From NCBI GenBank assembly GCA_964016885.1, contig OZ024742.1:14837007-14901006 (forward strand): a stretch of 64,000 nucleotides of DNA. Direction: 5' to 3'. Position 1 is the stretch's first letter. Every line of letters begins with the position of its first letter. Of this stretch, positions 55,607 to 64,000 are shown piece after piece. Both the position numbers and the translations under genes were made by a program. Under the pieces are notes generated by a model. The model saw nothing but the letters and a program-made list of their open reading frames with translations. It was not told where the DNA came from and did no database searches. This DNA comes from Eledone cirrhosa. Taxonomy: Eukaryota; Mollusca; Cephalopoda; Octopoda; Eledonidae.

Positions 55607-56561
55607 TAGATAATATATATTAGATATACAGGTGACACTATAGATAATACATATTAGACATACAGGTGACATAATAATATATATTAGATATACAGGTGAC
55701 ACTATAATATTATAGTGTCACCTGTATATCTAATATATATTGAGTCACCTGTATATCTACAGGTGACACAATAGATAATATATATTAGATATACAGGTGA
55801 CACTATAATATATATTAGATATACAGGTGACACTATAATATATATTAGACATACAGGTGACACTATAGATAATATATATTAGACATACAGGTGACACTAT
55901 AATGTATATTACACATACAGGTGACACTATAATGTATATTACACATACAGGTGACACTATAATATATATTAGATATACAGGTGACACTATAATATATATT
56001 AGATATACAGGTGACACTATAATATATATTAGATATACAGGTGACACAATAATATATATTAGATATACAGGTGACACAATAATATATATTAGATATACAG
56101 GTGACACTATAATATATATTAGATATACAGGTGACACAATATATATTAGATATACAGGTGACACTATAATATATATTAGATATACAGGTGACACTATAAT
56201 ATATATTAGATATACAGGTGACACAATATATATAAGATATACAGGTGACACAATAATATATATTAGATATACTGGTGACACGATAATATATATTAGATAG
56301 ACAGGTGACACAATACTATATATTAGATATACAGGTGACACAATAATATATATTAGATATACAGGTGACACTATCGATAATATATATTAGATATACAGGT
56401 GACACTATAATATATATTAGACCTACTGGTGACACTATAATATATATTAGATATACAGGTGACACTATAATATATATTAGACATACAGGTGACATAATAA
56501 TATATATTAGACATACAGGTGACACTATAATATATATTAGATATACAGGTGACACTATATT
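55607..56561. repeat. 30-bp minisatellite, block 2
   Basis: Same unit as block 1. A short inverted patch (about 55711-55757) reads GTGTCACCTGTATATCTAAT. Parts of the block follow the variant order of 54370-55280. Confidence 0.95.
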
Positions 56562-56904
56562 CATTTCATTCATCATTTTACATCCGCTTTTTCCCTGCTT
56601 GCAAGGGTGGGACGGGAACTGATTCTGGCTTGATTTCTACAGCTGGATGCCCTTCCTAACACCAACCTCATTTACAGTGAGTGCTGGGTGTTTTTTTGCC
56701 ATGGCACCTCAACGTCCACTTTGCAGTGGAATGATAGTGACCCCAGTCCCTATCATCTCGTTTCTACAGCTGAGTAAACTGGAGCAATGTGAAATAAAGT
56801 GTCTTGCTCAAGGAAACAACACATCACCCGGTCTGAGAATTGAACTCACAACCTTTCCATTGCAAGGCTAATGCTCAAACCACGAAGCCATGTGCCTCCA
56901 TATA
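56562..56904 (-). mobile_element. SINE-A in the 30-bp array, duplicate of 55284
   Basis: Shares both array junctions with 55284-55606, including ACTATATTCATTTCATTCAT on one side and GCCTCCATATAGATAATA on the other. It arose by block duplication, not by separate insertion. Confidence 0.9.
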
Positions 56905-57230
56905 GATAATATATATTAGATATACAGGTGACACTATAGATAAAACATATTAGACATACAGGTGACATAATAATATATATTAGATATACAGGTGACACTA
57001 TAGATAATATATATTAGACATACAGGTGACATAATAATATATATTAGATATACAGGTGACACAATAATATAGGTGACATAATATATAGTAGATATACAGG
57101 TGACATAATAATATATATTAGATATACAGGTGACACTATAGATAATATATATTAGACATACAGGTGACACTATAATATATATTAGATATACAGGTGACAC
57201 TATAATATATATTAGATATACAGGTGACAT
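56905..57230. repeat. 30-bp minisatellite, block 3
   Basis: Same unit, about 10 copies, with CATAATA variants common. Confidence 0.95.
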
Positions 57231-57394
57231 AATAATTTGTTCTACTTTTGGCACAAGGCCAGCAATTACACAGTACATTACTGGTACTTATAAAATGCAA
57301 AGTTAACCTTGGCGGGATTTTAACTCAGACCGTAAAGGGACGTAACTATGCTAGAAAGCATGGCGTCCAACCCTCTACTGATACTGCCAATAGG
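57231..57394 (-). mobile_element. SINE (type B) in the 30-bp array
   Basis: Tail TTGTTCTACTTTTGGCACAA, head TACTGATACTGCCAATAGG. Part of the body (TTTATTTTATCGACCC) is deleted. Counterpart at 63054. Confidence 0.88.
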
Positions 57395-57748
57395 TGACAT
57401 AATAATATCATCATCATTTCATTTTACGTCCGCTTTTCCCCTGCTTGCAAGGGTGGGACGGGAACTGATTCTGGCTTGATTTCTACAGCTGGATACCCTT
57501 CCTAACACCAACCTCATTTACAGTGAGTGCTGGGTGCTTTTTTGCCGTGGCACATACACGACCACTTTGCAATGGAATGATAGGGACCCCAGTCCCTATC
57601 ATCTCATTTCTACAGCTGAGTAGACTGGAGCAATGTGAAATAAAGTGTCTTGCTCAGGGAAACAACCCATCACTCGGTCTGAGAATTGAACTCACAACCT
57701 TTCGAATGCAAGGCCAATGCTCTAATCACTAAGCCATGTGGCTCCATA
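57395..57748 (-). mobile_element. SINE-A in the 30-bp array
   Basis: ATCATCATTTCATTTTACGT at the tail side, head AAGCCATGTGGCTCCATAT. Nearly identical to 63240-63590, including junctions. Confidence 0.9.
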
Positions 57749-58157
57749 TATATTAGACATACAGGTGACACTATAGATAATATATATTAGATATACAGGT
57801 AACACTATAATATATATTAGATATACAGGTGACACTATAATATATATTAGACATACAGGTGACACTATAATATATATTAGACATACAGGTGACACTATAA
57901 TATTATAGTGTCAACTGTATGTCTAATATATATTATTATGTCACCTGTATGTCTAATATATATTATAGTGTCACCTGTATGTCTAATATATATTATTGTG
58001 TCACCTGTATATCTAATATATATTATTGTGTCAGCTGTATATCTACAGGTGACACAATAGATAATATATATTAGATATACAGGTGACACTATAATATATA
58101 TTAGATATACAGGTGACACTATAATATATATTAGACATACAGGTGACACGATAGATA
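57749..58157. repeat. 30-bp minisatellite, block 4 with inverted segment
   Basis: Units run forward to about 57900, reversed from 57903 to about 58045 (GTGTCACCTGTATGTCTAAT), then forward again. Both switch points are short palindromes (TATAATATTATA; GTATATCTACAGGTG). Confidence 0.93.
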
Positions 58158-58218
58158 ATCATCATCATCATCATCATCATCAACGTTTAACGTCCGTGTT
58201 CCACGCTTGCATGGGTTT
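58158..58218 (-). mobile_element. LINE/SINE type C 3' tip
   Basis: (ATC)n, then CAACGTTTAACGTCCGTGTT and CCACGCTTGCATGGGTTTGA, is the last 60 bp of a type C element in reverse, a very short 5'-truncated insertion. Confidence 0.85.
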
Positions 58219-60172
58219 GATATATATTAGATATACAGGTGACACTATAATGTATATTACAAATACAGGTGACACTATAATATATATTAGATATACAGGT
58301 GACACTATAATATATATTAGATATACACGTGACACTATAATATATATTAGATATACAGGTGACATAATAATATATATTAGATATACAGGTGACACTATAA
58401 TATATATTAGACATACAGGTGACACAATAAAATATATTAGATATACAGGTGACACTATAATATATATTAGATATACAGGTGACACTATATATATTAGATA
58501 TACACGTGACACTATAATATATATTAGATATACAGGTGACATAATAATATATATTAGATATACAGGTGACACTATAATATATATTAGACATACAGGTGAC
58601 ACAATAAAATATATTAGATATACAGGTGACACTATAATATATATTAGATATACAGGTGACACTATAATATATATTAGATATACAGGTGACACTATAATAT
58701 ATATTAGATATACAGGTGACACAATAATATATATTAGATATACTGGTGACACTATAATATATATTAGATATACAGGTGACACAATACTATATATTAGATA
58801 TACAGGTGACACAATAATATATATTAGATATACAGGTGACACTATAGATAATATATATTAGATATACAGGTGACACTATAATATATATTAGATGTACAGG
58901 TGACATAATAATATATATTAGATATACAGGTGACACTATAATATATATTAGATATACAGGTGACACTATAATATATATTAGATATACAGGTGACACTATA
59001 ATATATATTAGACATACAGGTGACACTATAGTATATATTAGATATACAGGTGACACTATAATATATATTAGACATACAGGTGACACTCTAGATAATATAT
59101 ATTAGACATACAGGTGACATAATAATATATATAAGACATACAGGTGACACTATAATATATGTTAGATATACAGGTGACACTATAGATAATATATATTAGA
59201 CATACAGGTGACACTATAATATATATTAGATATACACGTGACACTATAATATATATTAGATATACAGGTGACACTATAATATATATTAGATATACAGGTG
59301 ACACTATAATATATATTAGACATACAGGTGACACTATAGTATATATTAGATATACAGGTGACACTATAATATATATTAGACATACAGGTGACACTATAGA
59401 TAATATATATTAGACATACAGGTGACATAATAATATATATAAGACATACAGGTGACACTATAATATATGTTAGATATACAGGTGACACTATAGATAATAT
59501 ATATTAGACATACAGGTGACACTATAATATATATTAGATATACACGTGACACTATAATATATATTAGATATACATGTGACACTATAATATATATTAGATA
59601 TACAGGTGACACTATAATATATATTAGACGTACAGCTGACACTATAATATATATTAGATATACAGGTGACATAATAATATATATTAGATATACAGGTGAC
59701 ACTATAGATAATATATATTAGATATACAGGTGACACAATACTATATATTAGACATACAGGTGACACTATAATATATATTAGATATACAGGTGATACCATA
59801 GATAATATATATTAAACATACAGATGACACAATAATATATATTAGACATACAGGTGACACTATAATATATATTAGATATACTGGTGACACTATAATATAT
59901 ATTAGATATACAGCTGACACAATACTATATATTAGATATACAGGTGACACAATAATATATATTAGATATACAGGTGACACAATAATATATATTAGATATA
60001 CAGGTGACACTATAATATATATTAGATATACAGGTGACACTATAGATAATATATATTAGACATACAGGTGACACAATAATATATATTAGACGTACAGATG
60101 ACATAATAATATATATTAGATATACAGGTGACACTATAATATATATTAATATATATTATATTAATATATATT
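58219..60172. repeat. 30-bp minisatellite, block 5
   Basis: About 65 units with local higher-order duplication: 59020-59180 and 59325-59490 share the same variant order, including ATAAGACATAC and ATATGTTAGATA changes. Confidence 0.95.
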
Positions 60173-62892
60173 ATATTAACTTTTGCAAACAACCACAATG
60201 ACAGAGGACGGAGACATCGTTATGCTAGCAGGAGACTTCAATGGTCATGTTGGACAGCTCCAGGATGGTTACACTGGGGTACATGGTGGGCACGGTTACG
60301 GTTCAAGAAATGAAGAAGGAGTGAAACTTGTTGAATTTTGTGATGCGAGTACATTGACTATTTGCAACACAAACTTTCAGAAACCTGCCAATCACCTAAT
60401 AACCTACAAATCTGGTGAGCACATAAGTCAGATTGACTTCCTGCTAGTTAGGCAGCGGGACAGGCAGATAGTGTCTAATACCAAGGCATACCCTGGGGAA
60501 GAATGTACCCCACAGCATAGGTTAGTTGTTAGTGATATCTCAGTAAGCAAGAGATGGAATGAGACATATAGGAAGGTGTGGAGTAGAAAGGTCTGGAAGC
60601 TAAAAGACCTTTCACTAAAATACAAATTTAGGAAAGCCCTTCAAGATGTATATGACGAAAAAGAAGATGATTTAGAGACGTATGACATAGATGATAACTG
60701 GAAGTTCTTACGTGACAACTTGCTGCAGGCTACTGATGAAACCTGTGGCTGGAGCAGAGCTCCAACCAGACAGAGAGTGACCTGGTGGTGGAACAGCACA
60801 GTAGATAAGGCTATTAGAGACAAAAGACTAGAATGGAATGCTTGGAAAAAGGGTGGGAGTAGGGAAGAATATACAGCCACTAAGAGAGAAGCTAGACGTC
60901 AGGTGTACTTAGCACGCAGGGAGGCAGAGAGTAGGAGGTTTGCCAATGTTCTGCGACAGAAAGATCAGAGGCGTGCGGTGTTCCATATTGCAAGGCAGTG
61001 TGTCAATGCAAATCAGGATGTTGTTGGAGATAAATGTGTCCGGGATGATGCCGGTGTACTTAGTGTCACGAATGACCAGAAAAAGGAGGCCTGGAAATGT
61101 CATTATGAGAGACTGATGAATGTGGAGAACGAATGGGAGAGAAAGAAATTACCCTTGGTAGATCCGACAGAGGGACCAGCTATTGAGATTGACGAATATA
61201 GGGTCCAAGAGGCGATTAGGGAAATGAAAAATGGTAAGGCGGCCGGACCATCGGGAATAGTTGCTGAGATACTGAAGGCATCAGGGGACGGAGGCACTAA
61301 ACTGGTTGCACGCATCATCAATCAGGCTATATATGGTGGTGTCATACCCAAAGACTGGTGCAGCAGTATTCTCATAAATTGCTACAAAGGTAAAGGGGAT
61401 GCTTTGGAGAGGAGCAATTATAGGGGTATAAAACTGATAGATCAGGTTATGAAAGTGGCAGAAAGGATTTTAGCACAACTAATTAGAGAAAGGGTCAAAC
61501 TAGATGAGATGCAGTTTTGTTTTGTGCCTGGGAAGAGTACAACAGATGCCCTCTTCTTGGTGAGACAAATGCAAGAGAGGTTCTTAGAGAAGAATAAGCC
61601 ACTATACTTAGCCTTTGTTGACCTAGAGAAGGCCTTTGATAGGGTACCCCGATCTGTCATCTGGTGGTCCCTAAGGAAGCTAGGTGTTGAGGAATGGCTT
61701 GTGAGGACAGTGCAAACTTTGTACAGAGGTACTCTCAGTAAAGTCAGGGTAGGAATGGAGTTTAGTGAGGAATTCTAGATACAAGTAGGAGTACATCAGG
61801 GTTCGGTCCTCAGCCCGCTCTTGTTCATTATAGTCCTCCAAGCCATAACAGAGGAGTTTAAGACTGGCTGTCCATGGGAACTTCTCTATGCTGACGATCT
61901 GGCTCTTAAAGCAGAATCAGTAGAGGAGCTAGAGAATAAATTCCGGCTATGGAAACAGCAGTTGGAAGCAAGAGGACTGAGAGTAAATCTAGCTAAGACA
62001 AAAGTGTTGATGAGTAGAAAAGAGGACAAAACCCTGTTTCCGTCAGGGAAATGGCCATGTTCGATATGCAGAAAAGGAACTGGCATAAATTCTATAAAAT
62101 GCACACAATGCAGGTCCTGGGTTCACAAGAGATGTAGCGGGATAGCAGGCAAACTAACAGGTAGGGAGAAATATGTATGCAGTAGATGTACAGGGAAATT
62201 AGACAGTAGAAGTCGCACTGATAGACACATTTTTCAAATGCGAGAGGTCGCTATAGAAGTGGTGGATAGCTTCCGGTACCTAGGAGATCAGATTAGCATG
62301 GGAGGAGGGTGTTCCGAGGCCATAGTATCTAGAATAAGGACGGGTTGGAAGAAGTTTAGGGAGCTGCTTCCTCTGTTGACGAAGAAGGGTTTCTCCCTGC
62401 GTACGAAAGGCCGGTTGTATGATGCCTGTGTGAGGAGCGCGATGCTGCATGGTAGTGAGACATGGGCAGCAACCGCAGAGGATATGCGACGGCTGGAGAG
62501 AAATGAGGCAAGCATGCTCCGTTGGATGTGCAGTGTAAATGTGCGTGAACGACCCAGCATAAAGGTGTTGAGAGAGAAACTGTGTCTGAGAGGGATAGAA
62601 TGTAGTGTACGGGAGAGGAGACTGAGGTGGTATGGACATGTGATGCGCATGGAGGATGACCGATGGGTGAAGAAGTGCCAGGAAATGCCAGTTGAAGGAA
62701 GACGTGGTAGAGGTAGACCACGAAAAACATGGGCGGAGGTGGTGAGAACAGACCTCAGATCATTGAAGCTCACGGTGGAGATGACGAGGGACCGTGACGA
62801 GTGGAGATATGCTGTGCTGAATAAGACCCGTCCCACCCTTGCAAGCAGGGAAAAGCGGACGTAAAATGATGATGATGATGATGATGATGATG
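60173..62892 (+). mobile_element. RTE-like LINE, copy 6 (3' end type A), 5'-truncated in the endonuclease
   Basis: It starts at TAACTTTTGCAAACAACC, homologous to position 16970 in copy 1, and ends CAAGCAGGGAAAAGCGGACG with a (GAT)n tail. It interrupts the 30-bp array, so it is younger than the array there. Confidence 0.93.
60198..62864 (+). pseudogene. LINE copy 6 endonuclease/RT frame with one stop codon
   Basis: The same frame is open from ATG 60198 to the stop at 62862-62864 apart from one TAG at 61776-61778, between EEF and IQVGVHQGS. Motifs: MLAGDFNGHVG and HISQIDFLLV (endonuclease half), [31 protein letters not shown] at 61886-61897, C4HC3 finger ([34 protein letters not shown]), then [12 protein letters not shown] and [12 protein letters not shown]. 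Where copy 2 has S in EEFSVQ, this copy has the stop. It is almost intact and probably recent. Confidence 0.9.
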
Positions 62893-63053
62893 ACAGGTGA
62901 CACAATAATATATATTAGATATACAGGTGACACTATAATATATATTAGATATACAGGTGACACTATAATATATATTAGATATACAGGTGACACTATAATA
63001 TATATTAGATATACAGGTGACACTATAATATATTTTAGATATACAGGTGACAT
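62893..63053. repeat. 30-bp minisatellite, block 6
   Basis: About five units directly after the LINE tail (GATGACAGGTGACAC). Confidence 0.95.
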
Positions 63054-63236
63054 AATAATTGTTTCTACTTTTGGCACAAGGCCAGTAATTACCCAGTGCA
63101 TTACTGGTACTTTATTTTATCGACCCCGTAAAGATAAAAGGCAAAGTTAACCTCGGCGGGATTTGAACTCAGACCGTAAAGGGACGTAACTATGCTAGAA
63201 AGCATGGCGTCCAACCCTCTACTGATACTGCCAATA
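63054..63236 (-). mobile_element. Full-length SINE (type B) in the 30-bp array
   Basis: Tail AATTGTTTCTACTTTTGGCA, head CTGATACTGCCAATAGGTGA. Same junctions as 57231-57394, but with the full body. Confidence 0.9.
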
Positions 63237-63239
63237 GGT

Positions 63240-63590
63240 GACATAATACTATCATCATCATTTCATTTTACGTCCACTTTTCCCCTGCTTGCAAGGGTGG
63301 GACGGGAACTGATTCTGGCTTGATTTCTACAGCTGGATACCCTTCCTAACACCAACCTCATTTACAGTGAGTGCTGGGTGCTCTTTTGCCGTGGCACCTA
63401 CACAACCACTTTGCAGTGGCATGCTAGGGACCCCAGTCCCTATCATCTCATTTCTACAGCTGAGTAGACTGGAGCAATGTGAAATAAAGTGTCTTGCTCA
63501 GGGAAACAACACATCACCCGGTCTGAGAATTGAACTCACAACCTTTCGATTGCAAGGCCAATGCTCTAACCACTAAGCCATGTGGCTCCA
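63240..63590 (-). mobile_element. SINE-A in the 30-bp array
   Basis: Near-identical to 57395-57748, including CATTTCATTTTACGTCCAC and the exit CTCCATATATATTAGACAT. Confidence 0.9.
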
Positions 63591-64000
63591 TATATATTAG
63601 ACATACAGGTGACACTATAGATAATATATATTAGATATACAGGTGATACTATAATATATATTAGACATACAGGAGACACTATAATATATATTAGATATAC
63701 AGGTGACACAATAATATATATTAGATATACAGGTGACACAATAATATATATTAGATATACAGGTGACACTATAATATATTTTAGATATACAGGTGACACA
63801 ATAAAATATATTAGATATACAGGTGACACTATAATATATATTAGATATACAGGTGACACAATACTATATATTAGATATACAGGTGACACTATAATATATA
63901 TTAGATGTACAGGTGACACTATAATATATATTAGATATACAGGTGACACAATAATATATATTAGATATACAGGTGACACAATAATATATATTAGATGTAC
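63591..64000. repeat. 30-bp minisatellite, block 7, continuing past the window
   Basis: Same unit, about 14 copies, cut by the window end. Confidence 0.95.

Noticed and set aside
52717..60134. Many frames of 70-330 codons with SPVYLIYIIV or SNIYYSVTC repeats
   Set aside because: They translate the 30-bp minisatellite, with simultaneous open frames on both strands and no non-repeat protein sequence.
52814..60172. CRISPR-like array
   Set aside because: Units are head-to-tail with no unique spacers, in an animal intron. This is a minisatellite.
52814..64000. Cloning-vector contamination because of the SP6-like motif
   Set aside because: The motif is embedded in hundreds of diverged 30-bp units with genomic SINEs and a LINE interleaved. 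No other vector sequence is present.

Overview
The window looks like genomic DNA of a coleoid cephalopod, most likely an octopus. The basis is tRNA-derived SINEs of the octopus type, RTE-like LINEs ending in (GAT)n tails, a Penelope-like element, very long TE-filled introns, and one recognisable animal gene with spliced exons. No bacterial-style genes, operons or CRISPR arrays are present.

Host gene: the right half carries the 3' part of a DEAD-box RNA helicase of the DDX24/Mak5 type on the minus strand. Twelve exons (52660 down to 30765) join in phase at GT/AG junctions into 604 codons plus a stop. They run from the GSGKT of motif I to the basic C-terminus. The 5' exons (N-terminus, Q motif, start of motif I) are not seen up to 64000, so the first visible intron is at least 11.3 kb. 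Almost everything from 30 to 64 kb is intron or upstream sequence of this gene.

Layout. 1-2.3 kb: repeat copies and a LINE ORF fragment. 2.7-7.7 kb: a region bracketed by Helitron-like ends, holding an SGNH-hydrolase-like coding remnant and a foldback element with tandem repeats in its inverted arms. 7.8-10.4 kb: a decayed non-RTE LINE reverse transcriptase split by a SINE. 11.7-12.9 kb: a Penelope-like GIY-YIG fragment. 13.4-14.1 kb: a long-TIR MITE. 16.3-19.4 kb: RTE-like LINE copy 1. 20.8-21.2 kb: a near-perfect 387-bp palindrome. 21.25-23.4 kb: LINE copy 2, open from its truncated 5' end to its stop. 26.0-30.3 kb: a Ty3/Gypsy-type LTR element whose 5' LTR is split by LINE copy 3 and whose 3' LTR is split by a SINE. 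30.8-52.7 kb: DDX24 exons, with a 6.3-kb 18/36-bp minisatellite (32.2-38.5 kb), LINE copies 4, 5 and 7 and many SINEs in the introns. 52.8-64 kb: a 30-bp minisatellite interrupted by SINEs and by LINE copy 6.

How the parts relate: the RTE-like LINEs fall into three 3'-end types, and SINEs or SINE-like copies carry the same three 3' ends. This suggests the LINEs move the SINEs. All LINE copies that reach the region carry a C4HC3 (PHD-like) zinc finger between the reverse transcriptase core and the C-terminal domain. The 6.3-kb minisatellite sits between the two halves of a SINE-like 3' unit, so it appears to have grown inside a retroposon. The very long open frames across the minisatellites are artefacts of repeat lengths divisible by three.
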